Shown here: positions 1 through 8,771 of the stretch, one piece after another | Layout of the letters: each line of letters opens with the position of its first letter | How positions within the stretch are numbered: the stretch's first letter is position 1 | Source of the DNA: Caldalkalibacillus mannanilyticus JCM 10596 | Lineage (GTDB): Bacteria > Bacillota > Bacilli > Caldalkalibacillales > JCM-10596 | DNA: 35,805 nucleotides | Assembly: GCF_000615945.1 (NCBI RefSeq) | Contig: NZ_BAMO01000048.1 | Coordinates: forward strand, 1-35,805 | Direction: 5' to 3' | Program-made: the position numbers and the translations under genes | Notes under the pieces: model-generated | The model's database searches: none | What the model saw: the letters and a program-made list of their open reading frames with translations, nothing else | What the model was told of the DNA's origin: nothing

Positions 1-140
1 AAGCGATAGACAAGCTGTAATATGTTATCTCCCAATTGACCGAAGTTGTATTTTGTATAATCCCAAAAAGCTAGTGATATTCCAATGCTGAAAAAGATGA
101 TTAGAGAAAATATTAATTTTTGTTTACATGTTCTTTTCAA
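1..140 (-). CDS. Unknown membrane protein, N-terminal part only (cut by window edge)
   Basis: An open frame runs off the left edge of the window. It probably starts at the TTG at 138-140, which is preceded on the minus strand by AGAGGG at a good distance. The 46 visible residues are a short basic stretch (MKRTCKQK), one hydrophobic segment (residues about 9-26), then a polar part beginning WDYTKYNFGQ. This looks like a signal-anchored or multi-pass membrane protein. The family is not recognised. It lies 68 bases downstream of the dipeptidase stop on the same strand, so it could be co-transcribed. Confidence 0.5.
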   Translation of the reverse strand, partial: MKRTCKQKLIFSLIIFFSIGISLAFWDYTKYNFGQLGDNILQLVYR

Positions 141-208
141 TTTTATCCCTCTTTTAAAAAAGTATATTCATATGCCAACATACATATTTTAGAAGTTTAA
201 ACTTTTTG

Positions 209-1382
209 TTATTGGGGTAAGGTTTCTTTTAAGAGGGCTATAAAGTTCCCTCCCATAATCTTACCGATTTCCTCTTCCGAAAATCCTTTTTCTATTAAAG
301 CTTCTGTAAGTAGAATCACTCCAGCCGTATCAAAGGGGACATTGGTTGTTCCATCAAAGTCTGAGCCCAGACCTACATGTTCTACACCTACTAAATCCGC
401 TACATAATGAATGGCATTCACAATTGACTCTACATCTTGACCTCCCGTTGCCGTATCCCAGTAGCCAATGCCTATCACTCCTCCATGACGCGCAATATTT
501 ACAATCTGTTCATCGCTTAGATTACGGTTATTATTAAAGGTCCCCTTTACTCCTGTATGAGAAACGATAACAGGCTTGATGGTGATAGCCAGTATATCAT
601 CGATCATCTCAGGAGAGGCATGAGCCAAGTCGACAACGATCCCTAGTTCCTCCATCTTCCTAATCACTTCTTCACCAAATTCACTTAAACCCTCTCTTGT
701 TTCTCCATGTGCTGATCCCCCTAATTCATTGTCATGGAAATGGCTGGAGCATGATTCGATATCCATATTCAAACAATACTTCTACATTTGAAATTTCTCC
801 CTCAAGCGCATGAGCTCCTTCTAATCCTAGGATACCCGAGGTCATACTTGTATTATTTTCTCTTTCCGCTAAGTATTGCTCTAAATCTGCTCGAGTTCTG
901 ATCACAGTCAAAAGACCATTAGATCTCTGAGCAAAATCATGCAGTTTACTAGCTTGATAGAGAGCTCGTTCCTTTAAACTAAACCATGTGCTGACTGGCC
1001 ACTGCTGGAGCATGGCTAAAAAAGTAATTTGATCGAGTGCCTGAGCGTCTGTATGATCAATATTCTTTCCCATTGGAACCTTCGTCACGACGGTAAATAC
1101 CTGAAGAGCCACATTGCCTTTAATGAGTCGTGGGACGTCTACGTGACCATAGCTCTCTTCTTTTAACAAGTTTCGATTAAAAAGAAGGGAGTCCGCGTGT
1201 AGATCAGCCACAATTAATCTCTCATGCAAGAGCTTGGCTTGATCAGAAACTTGATCATACTCATAGCTACCGCTGATCACATTAAGACTCTTTTCTACCA
1301 CAGCTGGAGCAAACAATAGAAACAAAATGAAACATACCACAATGACTAATGATAAATAAATCATGACTTTTTTGACCATCAT
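209..1382 (-). CDS. Membrane-anchored M19 (renal-type) dipeptidase, frameshifted
   Basis: Zinc dipeptidase of peptidase family M19, which cleaves dipeptides; the N-terminal hydrophobic segment (residues about 5-27) should anchor it on the outer face of the membrane. Metal-binding motifs are visible in order: DLHADS near the N-terminus, GLEGAHALEG, then in the other frame LAHASPEM, SHTGVKG and GSDFDG. The frame changes at about 735-752: the first part reads YGYRIMLQP and stops, the second resumes at SHFHDNELGGSAHG. Removing one C from CTCCAG restores a continuous protein of about 390 residues, the normal family length. The two parts sit in the right order with no lost motif, so either a sequencing indel or a very recent mutation explains it. 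The start is the ATG pair at 1377-1382. A perfect hairpin covers the ribosome binding site. Confidence 0.87.
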
Positions 1383-1384
1383 CT

Positions 1385-1404
1385 TCTCTGCTTAAGAGCA
1401 GAGA
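1385..1404 (-). promoter_or_regulatory. Hairpin over the dipeptidase ribosome binding site
   Basis: On the minus strand TCTCTGCT - CTTA - AGCAGAGA forms a perfect 8-bp stem with a 4-base loop, ending two bases before ATGATG. The only purine-rich Shine-Dalgarno candidate (AGAGAAG) lies in the 3' arm, so the stem could lower translation. Whether it is regulatory is inference. Confidence 0.5.
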
Positions 1405-1446
1405 TTCACCCCCTTTTTTCTCCTCATTTAGTTTGCTTCACAAATA

Positions 1447-1473
1447 ATCCCCTGACAGTAGTCGTCAAGGGAT
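1447..1473 (-). terminator. Probable terminator after the heme/sortase operon
   Basis: On the minus strand ATCCCTTGAC and GTCAGGGGAT pair over 10 positions (one G-U pair) around a 7-base loop, followed by TATTTGTG. The U-tract is weak, but the position just after srtB and before the dipeptidase fits an operon end. Confidence 0.5.
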
Positions 1474-1565
1474 CGTTGTTGTTATGTGAGTAGCTTAGTC
1501 TATTTCGCTAACCACTTCATAATTCTATTTTTTGCATATTATTATATATGCTACCATAAACACAC

Positions 1566-2351
1566 TTAAAATGGAACAAGCTTAGCGTGTACTACCAACC
1601 TTCCTTCCACAGCATCAAGGGTATAATCACATGTAGATAAGGTCAATAGTAAATCATCAGAAGTGACCGACACATCAGGGTGAAAGAGAGAGCGCTTCTG
1701 AAGCTCTTGTAAGAAGAATGAAAAATGTTGATCATTCTCGAAATCGGTTTGGATGTAATAAAACTCCGTTGTCGTAACATAGACAGAAAAAATATGTGCC
1801 TCATAGCTTTTCGATAAGGTGTGAAAAACAAACCTTGGCTGGATGTTAAGAAAGTCTTCATCTAGATAGTTGGTTAAGCTAGCAAACATCGAACCATCTT
1901 TCATGCGATGACCATATAGAATAATATGTCGATTTGCTTGGCTCATATTATTTCTGTAATCCATAAAAATACTGCCTGCTTTGGATTCCTCCCTCTTGTA
2001 ATCCTTATCTAGATAATACTCATTATCCACTGTTTGTAGAACTGGATAATGGATTGGAGTCTGATCCAAGCTGATCCACCCAACGATATCCTCATTGATT
2101 TCTACTAAACTCATAAGTGAAGGTGTTCTCTCCACTTGTCCAGCGCTATTCGGTTTAGCTGTATTTTCTTCGTTTTCTGTACGAGATAGTGACGATAGAT
2201 TCTGGCTCTTCCCATACAGTTCCTGCGCTTCCATTAAGGTTCTCTTATTATGAAGCGACTCCTTCACAAATTCCCCTAAACTCACACTTGAGTAAAGAAA
2301 TAAACCTATTGAAAACAGGGTTAGCCACCTTAAACTATTTTTCCTCTTCAC
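1566..2351 (-). CDS. srtB: Class B sortase
   Basis: Cysteine transpeptidase that cuts NP(Q/K)T(N/G)-type sorting signals and links the protein to peptidoglycan. N-terminal signal-anchor at about residues 8-25. The catalytic residues are visible: His148 in YGHRM, Cys241 in TLSTCDY and Arg251 in EGRLVV. The long insert between His and Cys and the 261-residue length are typical of class B sortases of iron-acquisition loci. The start is GTG with GAGGGG eight bases upstream. It is the last gene of the heme operon; its likely substrate is the NPKTG-bearing NEAT protein at 8772-9437. No other sorting signal was noticed in the window, so a dedicated enzyme-substrate pair is inferred. Confidence 0.94.
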   Translation of the reverse strand: MKRKNSLRWLTLFSIGLFLYSSVSLGEFVKESLHNKRTLMEAQELYGKSQNLSSLSRTENEENTAKPNSAGQVERTPSLMSLVEINEDIVGWISLDQTPIHYPVLQTVDNEYYLDKDYKREESKAGSIFMDYRNNMSQANRHIILYGHRMKDGSMFASLTNYLDEDFLNIQPRFVFHTLSKSYEAHIFSVYVTTTEFYYIQTDFENDQHFSFFLQELQKRSLFHPDVSVTSDDLLLTLSTCDYTLDAVEGRLVVHAKLVPF

Positions 2352-2392
2352 CGTATCCCCTCATTTCTACCACGAAAAGCACTGCTTATGTT

Positions 2393-3176
2393 TTACACTC
2401 CTATTGGCAGGACATATAGACCTGCCAGAGGGTCCTCCTTGACAACCACATCTACACCATAGATGGATTTCATCATCTTCTCTGTGATCACTTCATTAGG
2501 AGTTCCTTCCATGACCACCTCTCCTTCCTTCATGACCAGAATCTGATCACTGTAACGGATTGCTTGATTAATCTCATGGAGTACCATAACAATGGTTAAG
2601 CCATGTGTGACATTTAACGACTTGATCAGTTCTAGCATTTCAAGCTGATAATAAATATCCAAATAAGTCGTTGGTTCATCTAAAAAAAGAATGGGGGTTT
2701 TTTGAACCAATTGACAGAGCCACCCAAACTCGCTGTCTTTCCCCACCAGATAATTCACTAAGCCTCTTCGTTCTCTTCTCTTGAAGGTTGGTACAAGTCA
2801 ACGCCCACTGTATCGCTTGCTCATCCTCTTCTTGGAGAAAATGAAAGAACCCCTTGTGCGGGAGGCGTCCGAAGCTGACTAATCTCTCGATGGTTATATC
2901 TGATGGAGCATCATTATGCTGGTGTACGACAGCAATTTTTTGGGCAAATTCTTTGGGCTTATATTGCTGAATAGCCTTGCCATCCAAAATCACCTCTCCC
3001 TTCGATGGCAGGTAGTTTCTTGACAGGACTCCTAATAGAGTCGATTTCCCACTTCCATTAGGTCCGATGATTGTTGTGATTTTGCCCTTCTCTATTTTCC
3101 CATTGATCCCTTTTAAATTGTCCGTTATTTTGTTATAGGAAAAGGATATGTTTCTAAATTCCATAGATTCGATCAC
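2393..3176 (-). CDS. Heme/iron ABC transporter ATPase (second set), frameshifted
   Basis: FecE/HmuV-type ATPase that would power the permease encoded just upstream (4-nt-type overlaps along the operon). First part: Walker A GPNGSGKST, Q-loop region VVHQHND, signature LSGGERQR. Second part, in another frame: Walker B ILFLDEPTTYLD and the H-loop MVLHEINQ. The frame breaks at about 2700-2720; deleting one A from TCAATTGG gives RVWVALSLVQKTPILF, matching the paralogue at 10705-11496 (RAWIAMCIAQKPTILI). The total of 784 bases is 261 codons plus one base, as expected for a single inserted base. With the frame repaired all motifs are intact and the protein is about 260 residues. A pseudogene cannot be excluded. 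Confidence 0.88.
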
Positions 3177-4152
3177 TCTTTCGAAGCAAGTAGATTAAGA
3201 AGGGACCACCAATAACAGCCATAATAATAGAAGCCGGGATTTCATTAGGGGCTACTATGGTTCTTCCTAAAGTATCGGCAGTCAGAATTAACAGCGCACC
3301 CGATAATGCCGAGAAAGGGATTAGCACTCGATAGTCGGAGCCGACAAACTGTCTAGCAATATGAGGAATTAATAATCCAACAAAGGCTATGATTCCAGCA
3401 ATGGATGTTGCAACGGCTGCTAATAGAACGGCAACAGCCGAAATAATGACTCTAGCTCTCGTCACATGGAGCCCAAGATTCTTGACTGTCTTGTCCTGTA
3501 AAGATAGAAGATTACACCAAGATACTAAACAAAAGGAAAGAATTAAGCCAATCGATCCATAGGTCACAAGAACTTCTACATCACTCCATGTTTTCATGGA
3601 GATACTAGAAGTTGTCCCTTGAGAAATGCTTGTCACAGAATAACTCCCCCTAAAATTAAATGAATCATTTAATCCTGTAAACGTCGCATTAATAGCTATT
3701 CCGACTAAAATAAGCCTTAGAGGATTCAAACCCGATTTCCACGACAGAGTATAAACAAGAAAACAGGCAAGAGCCCCTCCAATAAAGGAAAAGAGAGGCA
3801 TCCAAAAAAACAGTTGAGGAGCGATGGTTACAAGTAAAATGGAAAAAAAGGCGGAACCAGATGAGATTCCAATGACTCCCGCATCAGCCAATGGATTTTT
3901 CATCACGGCTTGCAAAAGAGCTCCTGATACGGCTAAAGCCGCCCCTGCAAAAAGAGCCACAATGATTCTTGGGAAACGCAAATCCTTAATGATCTCTACC
4001 TCATGATGCGTACCATCCATCAGTCCCTGAAACAGTTCCAGCAAAGGAACTTTAATACTTCCTGTATTCACTGCAATGATCATAACCATGATAAGCATAC
4101 TGATCACACTCAAAAAGCTGACGATTTTTCTATTCATGTTTGACATCTCCAT
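3154..4152 (-). CDS. FecCD-family heme/iron ABC permease (second set)
   Basis: Polytopic inner-membrane permease of the FecCD/BtuC family, 332 residues, with the family landmarks LRFPRIIVALFAGAALAVSGALLQ, NPLADAGVIGISSGS and FVGLLIPHIARQFVG. It would form the channel of an importer with the lipoprotein at 4130-5077 and the ATPase at 2393-3176, whose genes overlap it by 23 bases on each side. In this setting the substrate is most likely heme, as for IsdF; a siderophore or free iron complex is the alternative. The overlap arrangement points to translational coupling. Confidence 0.92.
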   Translation of the reverse strand: MEMSNMNRKIVSFLSVISMLIMVMIIAVNTGSIKVPLLELFQGLMDGTHHEVEIIKDLRFPRIIVALFAGAALAVSGALLQAVMKNPLADAGVIGISSGSAFFSILLVTIAPQLFFWMPLFSFIGGALACFLVYTLSWKSGLNPLRLILVGIAINATFTGLNDSFNFRGSYSVTSISQGTTSSISMKTWSDVEVLVTYGSIGLILSFCLVSWCNLLSLQDKTVKNLGLHVTRARVIISAVAVLLAAVATSIAGIIAFVGLLIPHIARQFVGSDYRVLIPFSALSGALLILTADTLGRTIVAPNEIPASIIMAVIGGPFLIYLLRKSDRIYGI

Positions 4153-5077
4153 ATAGCATTTCCATTAACTGATCCAACGCTTCAGTCGTTGCTAGATTTC
4201 CCGTTGTCGGAAAGAACAGCTCATCTAAATCATACACCCTGCCATTATTTACAGCGTCAAAATGCTTCCAAATATCATTCACTTTAAACTCTCGATCAAA
4301 CATCTCGATGACTTCCTTAGGCATTCCATGAGCCGCTCGTAAGATGATATCTGGATTGGCTTGCTGCAGATATTCGGTATTAGAAGAGAGGTACTCAACA
4401 TTTTCACCTTGGATCACATTGACTCCACCACATATTCGGACTAAATCACCGATATAGGAATGCTCTGTAGCGACTAAATAACTTCCCGGAATCCCTAATA
4501 GAATAAGAACTGTAGGTGCTTCTTTCCCTTCAACCTCTCGCTGAATATCTGACACCTTCTTATTCATCTTGTTAATGATACGATCGGCTTGCTCTGTTCG
4601 ATTAAACTTGGTCCCTAATTCACGAATCGAATTCAACATTCCATCAAGTGTTTCAAGATTAATAAACGTGGCTGCTATCCCCACCTCTTCAAAGAGTGGT
4701 TTCAGTTCATATTCCAATGTCGAAACCGCAAGGATATCAGTCGGTTGGAGCCAGCGCACCATCTCCATATCTGGTGTTTTCGTGTTCCCTATTTCGGTTA
4801 CTCCCTTATAACGCTCAGGTAATTCCTTATAGCTCGTTGGTATCCCCACTAGATTGAGCTCTAAGGCATCCAGTATTTCTGTTAGTGCCACGGTAGTAGA
4901 AATGATCCGATATTCTTCTTCATGCTCTGAATCTACTATTCCCTCAGACTCTATGGGAGATGAATTCTCATTGCTCTTTGTAACGGATTGTTCATTGGAA
5001 GCGGAACAGCCGATGAGTCCCACATAGAACAATAAGAGTAGCGTGCAGCCGATCATTATTTTTTTCATCCTGTTCAC
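4130..5077 (-). CDS. Heme/iron-binding lipoprotein (second set, IsdE-like)
   Basis: Type III periplasmic-binding-protein family lipoprotein. The signal peptide ends in the lipobox LIGC (Cys24), so it should be lipid-anchored outside the membrane. The body shows the family layout: an N-lobe beginning RIISTTVALTEILDALEL, a long alpha-helical linker (residues about 150-180), and the C-lobe ending in the conserved TTEALDQLMEML. It would collect heme or iron from the NEAT proteins and deliver it to the permease at 3154-4152. Start: GTG at 5075-5077 or ATG three codons later; the Shine-Dalgarno AGAGGA does not clearly decide. It is distinct in sequence from the paralogue at 12490-13515, so the two may prefer different ligands. 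Confidence 0.88.
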   Translation of the reverse strand: MNRMKKIMIGCTLLLLFYVGLIGCSASNEQSVTKSNENSSPIESEGIVDSEHEEEYRIISTTVALTEILDALELNLVGIPTSYKELPERYKGVTEIGNTKTPDMEMVRWLQPTDILAVSTLEYELKPLFEEVGIAATFINLETLDGMLNSIRELGTKFNRTEQADRIINKMNKKVSDIQREVEGKEAPTVLILLGIPGSYLVATEHSYIGDLVRICGGVNVIQGENVEYLSSNTEYLQQANPDIILRAAHGMPKEVIEMFDREFKVNDIWKHFDAVNNGRVYDLDELFFPTTGNLATTEALDQLMEMLYGDVKHE

Positions 5078-5083
5078 GATCCT

Positions 5084-5962
5084 CTATTTTGTCATCGTAA
5101 TGCTACGATCAGTGGCATTCCACTCCACTTGAACACCAAGTTGCTCGGAAATAAAACGCAAGGGAACAAAGGTTGCTCCGTTCTTGATTTCGGGGGCTGC
5201 TTCAATAGTATGATTGACCCCGTTCACTGTAACCTGTTTACTTCCCTCCTGAAGAGAGATGGTTTTCCCTTCTAAAGAAACCGTAATGGTTCGAGTGGAG
5301 CTGTCCCAATTTACTTTCGCACCTAGATTCTCACTAATAAAACGGAGGGGGACTAAGGTCCGCTGATCTTTGGTATAAGGAGCCTCTGTTAATACAGTCG
5401 CTTTTCCGTTCGTCCAAGCATTTTTGCTATTTAGATAAATCACAATCTGCTTCTTCTTAACGTCGGAGGCTTTCTTTTCTTCTTCTTCTGCTTTTGCTTC
5501 TGTCAACGGCATAATGCTAGAAACATCATAGGCAATTTGAATATCATAGCTAGAATCATAGGTAAACCCAGGTAAATTCATATAGATACTTACCCAGGCT
5601 TTTTGAGGGACTGCTAAATTGTTTATTTCGAATTGTACCTCTCTTGTGTTCTTAGCTGGGTTAGAGTTCAGTATTTTTGTATCGACTAAGGTACCGTTTT
5701 GATCTACTTTAAAACCCGTAATTGCTGCGCTCTCTGTAAGTGTAAAGGTCATATATTTTTTGCCATTCTCAATGGTTAATGTTCCTTCGTTTGTGACATA
5801 ATCATTCATCATGGATGGTTCCGAGCTATTCGCTTTTAAGATGGTGAACGATACGCTGTAGTTACCATCAGACAATGAATCTGAGGCTTGAACACTCACC
5901 AAACTCATCCATAGCAGAATACAGATTCCTGTTACGATCACAATTGACTTTATCTTTCGCAT
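5084..5962 (-). CDS. Secreted NEAT hemophore-like protein with copper-amine-oxidase-N-like repeats
   Basis: 292 residues from the ATG at 5960-5962, chosen because CAAGGAG lies 8 bases upstream; a longer frame exists but lacks this. Signal peptide residues 1-27, NEAT domain about 28-150, then two repeats of the copper amine oxidase N-terminal-like (stalk) type, about 172-232 and 236-292, each with (V)PLRFISE.LG..V.W. The NEAT domain has the canonical heme-ligand pair, Tyr135 and Tyr139 in YDSSY. No sorting signal, SLH or membrane anchor follows, so it should be secreted or wall-associated through its C-terminal repeats. By analogy with IsdX1-type hemophores it could capture heme away from the cell and pass it to the anchored NEAT proteins; the role of the tail is inferred. 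Confidence 0.87.
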   Translation of the reverse strand: MRKIKSIVIVTGICILLWMSLVSVQASDSLSDGNYSVSFTILKANSSEPSMMNDYVTNEGTLTIENGKKYMTFTLTESAAITGFKVDQNGTLVDTKILNSNPAKNTREVQFEINNLAVPQKAWVSIYMNLPGFTYDSSYDIQIAYDVSSIMPLTEAKAEEEEKKASDVKKKQIVIYLNSKNAWTNGKATVLTEAPYTKDQRTLVPLRFISENLGAKVNWDSSTRTITVSLEGKTISLQEGSKQVTVNGVNHTIEAAPEIKNGATFVPLRFISEQLGVQVEWNATDRSITMTK

Positions 5963-6047
5963 TTTTTTCTCTCCTTGAAAGCCTCTATTTTCTTTTTTCC
6001 GTCCCCTTAGGATAGAGGACGGAATGTGTTTGCTAGACAAACCAGTA

Positions 6048-8693
6048 TTACTTTAGTGTTCTGACAATCATGGTTACCGCTTCTGCTCTAGTTGCTTTAT
6101 TTTTAGGCTTGAAGCTTCCATCTGGATAACCAGTGATGACCCCATGACCTGTTGCTATTTGGACAGCAGAGCTCGCCCATGATGAAATTTTATGCTGATC
6201 GGTATAGGCTGTTTTTCCTTGTTCTTTCTCAGCTAATTTAGCTGCTCGAACAAGAATCACTGCCATTTGTTCACGTGAAATGGCATCATTAGGACCGAAA
6301 TGATTTTCATCATATCCTTGAATGAGCCCATGAGCATAGGCTGTTTCCACCGCATGTTTAGCCCAATGATTGGTCGTATCAGAGAAGCTTTTTCCTGTTC
6401 TCTCTTCTAAATGAAAAGCACGTACCACAACAGTGATAAATTCAGCACGAGTCATTTGGTTACTTGGTTTAAATGTTCCATCTGGATAACCTTGAATCGC
6501 TCCAAGAGAGGCTAATGTCTTAATACTCTCTTCTGCCCAGTGTCCTTCTATGTCAGAAAAATGAACTAGCTTCCTATCCTGAATGGGTCGTGCTTGCTCC
6601 TTTTTCTCCTCTGTTACACTCTCTTTTTCTTTATTCTCTTCTTTCCTTTTCTCCTGTTGCTTCTCTTTGGCAATGATAGCAAACTTCGTAAAATGATCAA
6701 CATCTCCACTCACTTTTCCTGTAGAAGCATCTACCTTTACATTATCTAGTTCAATCCATTCTTTTTTCTGCTCATCAAACCAATAGATACTAAGTTCATA
6801 TTTTTCGAGATCTACTTTGGTTCCATCAAAGGGAAGGGTGATGGTTACTTGTTTTTCAAATGAACCTGTCTTATCTTTCGTGATTTCAAAGACATCACTC
6901 GCTAATTTTGTTTTATCAGCAAGTGGCAGTTGAGAGGGATTAGTAACCTTTTCGACCTTCACATTAAAATTGCTGGTAAAAGCATTTTGTGGAAAGTGAA
7001 TGACTGCCCCGCTAAACTCTACCGTTCCCCCATCGCTTACTGTAATCAAGGTCTCCTTAGGGGCTGCTACAGGGCTCGGCTGTGAGGTAACTGGGGTAGA
7101 CACATATCCAGATCGAATACTCCCTACATCAAATTGTAATTGTACATTATATTTTCCTGAGTAATTGATTTCAGGAACCTTCGCTTCAGTGTATACATCT
7201 ACTTTTTTACTTAAGTCCAGCACCTCAAATTGAATGACTCGTGAATCTGCCGTTCTGTCTGTGCTTACTACCGTTACTCCACTTCCGTTCGAATTGACTT
7301 GAAACGCTGTAACCCAGCTACTATTTTTTACTGTAATGGCTACATAAGATTTTCCATTCTTTACGGTTAATTTAGCAGGACTTACAACATACTCCGCCAT
7401 GACTGACCTTTCGCTTGAATTGTCCTTTTTGACCGTGAAATCAATAGAATATTCTCCGTCTTTTCGTTTTTCATCAGGAAGCTCTGGATTTGGATTCGGG
7501 GTTGGATTTGAATTCGCACCTGTTGTCACCGAAACACCCTCGGACCAAAGAGAGTGATGATTGTTTTTTACCGCTCTGATTTTATATGTATAACTTGTAT
7601 TGAAATGCACCGTATCTACATAGGAAGTCCCTGTTATGTTGGAAATGATGCTTTCGCTTCCATTCAAGGTTCGGCTTATTTCATAAGTGGCTCCAACAAC
7701 AGCAGCCCATTGAAGAGTCACTTGATTTCCTGATGCTGTAGCTTTAAATTGAGCAGGGATATCAATGACATTGTTTTCAGGCTCTGACGGTGGAACAACG
7801 GGGTCCGTAGACTCTATCTTTTGCAAGGAATCCTGGAGAAAGACCAATCGAAATTGAACGGTTCCTGTTCCCATCCTCCCTCTGTCTACGCTCGTTTGAA
7901 CTGTAAACGGGTTTTCAAGCGTAGGAACTTCAATTTTGTATGTTCTTGTTTTGACTTCTCCTTCTAGATCCTCAGCAACCACTTCAGCCAAATGAACTTT
8001 TGGAAGATTCTCAGCATCTATATAAGGAATTCCAAAATCAAAGAGTAGATTTGCTCGTGTCATGGTGATATAAGCAAAGATCTTTCCATTACTGACTTCT
8101 AGTTTGGCTGGCTTGACTAAATCCTGATCTGCACTTGATACATTTTCATTATCCAGTCGCATTGCCCACATATTAATGGTATACTTACCATCTTCTATCG
8201 TAGGTGTGACAGGTGTTTCTGGTTCTACAGGAGCTTCTGGCTCAGCAGGAACTTGCACTGGTTGGTCTAAGGCAATTCGCACATCATGAGTAGCCGCATA
8301 AACTCCCGGTACATGGACGTGTACCTTGGCTGGAATAAGGGCAGATAATGACTGAACTTCAAAATTTGTGACCACATATTCTGAGGTTAGTTGCAGCCAT
8401 TCACCATTTTCTTTTTGAAGCTCAAATCCCGTCATATCTTCCGTATCCTTCAAGCTGAAGGAGAGGTAGTTGCGACCTTCTAGCACTTTTAACACTGCTG
8501 GCTTCTGTAGGTGTTGATCCATATAAGATACTTGATCATTAGTAGCTTGAAGCACTTTAATATCAATAGAATACTCTCCATCTCCTAATGAAGTGGTCGC
8601 TTCCACACTTTGAACAAAGGGGGAAAGTATGGCATAAAATAATATAAAAAGGATAGACAACAATGAACCTATTTTCTTTCTCTCTGCTTTCAA
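6048..8693 (-). CDS. Surface heme receptor: NEAT-NEAT-FN3-NEAT-ZU5-like-3xSLH
   Basis: 881 residues. Signal peptide 1-32; NEAT1 about 36-145; Pro/Glu linker; NEAT2 about 167-290; fibronectin type III about 312-392; NEAT3 about 412-527; ZU5-like beta domain about 548-676; Lys/Glu-rich linker 677-708; SLH repeats about 711-753, 769-812 and 829-872. The SLH domains should bind the secondary wall polymer, placing the protein in the S-layer, as in B. anthracis SLH-NEAT proteins. Heme ligands differ between modules: NEAT3 has Tyr511/Tyr515 (YSGKY), NEAT1 has Tyr132 with His136 (YAATH), and NEAT2 shows no such pair (RGRMGTGTVQF), so it may bind a protein partner rather than heme. Start is TTG with AAGGAG eight bases before it. 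It is the largest gene of the operon. Confidence 0.93.
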   Translation of the reverse strand: MKAERKKIGSLLSILFILFYAILSPFVQSVEATTSLGDGEYSIDIKVLQATNDQVSYMDQHLQKPAVLKVLEGRNYLSFSLKDTEDMTGFELQKENGEWLQLTSEYVVTNFEVQSLSALIPAKVHVHVPGVYAATHDVRIALDQPVQVPAEPEAPVEPETPVTPTIEDGKYTINMWAMRLDNENVSSADQDLVKPAKLEVSNGKIFAYITMTRANLLFDFGIPYIDAENLPKVHLAEVVAEDLEGEVKTRTYKIEVPTLENPFTVQTSVDRGRMGTGTVQFRLVFLQDSLQKIESTDPVVPPSEPENNVIDIPAQFKATASGNQVTLQWAAVVGATYEISRTLNGSESIISNITGTSYVDTVHFNTSYTYKIRAVKNNHHSLWSEGVSVTTGANSNPTPNPNPELPDEKRKDGEYSIDFTVKKDNSSERSVMAEYVVSPAKLTVKNGKSYVAITVKNSSWVTAFQVNSNGSGVTVVSTDRTADSRVIQFEVLDLSKKVDVYTEAKVPEINYSGKYNVQLQFDVGSIRSGYVSTPVTSQPSPVAAPKETLITVSDGGTVEFSGAVIHFPQNAFTSNFNVKVEKVTNPSQLPLADKTKLASDVFEITKDKTGSFEKQVTITLPFDGTKVDLEKYELSIYWFDEQKKEWIELDNVKVDASTGKVSGDVDHFTKFAIIAKEKQQEKRKEENKEKESVTEEKKEQARPIQDRKLVHFSDIEGHWAEESIKTLASLGAIQGYPDGTFKPSNQMTRAEFITVVVRAFHLEERTGKSFSDTTNHWAKHAVETAYAHGLIQGYDENHFGPNDAISREQMAVILVRAAKLAEKEQGKTAYTDQHKISSWASSAVQIATGHGVITGYPDGSFKPKNKATRAEAVTMIVRTLK

Positions 8694-8771
8694 TTTCAGT
8701 TCTCCTTTACTGTGTAATCTCGTTCTAACCCATCAGGTAGAGTTAAAACTCCATCTGCTAGGAAATCTACT

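Noticed and set aside
2676-2758. Two independent ATPase genes in the second heme transporter
   Set aside because: Walker A and signature lie in one frame and Walker B in the other; neither part alone is functional, and one base removes the break.
6048-8693. Internal repeats as a CRISPR or tandem DNA repeat
   Set aside because: The repetition is at protein level (NEAT and SLH modules) with divergent DNA; no CRISPR-like spacing is seen anywhere in the window.
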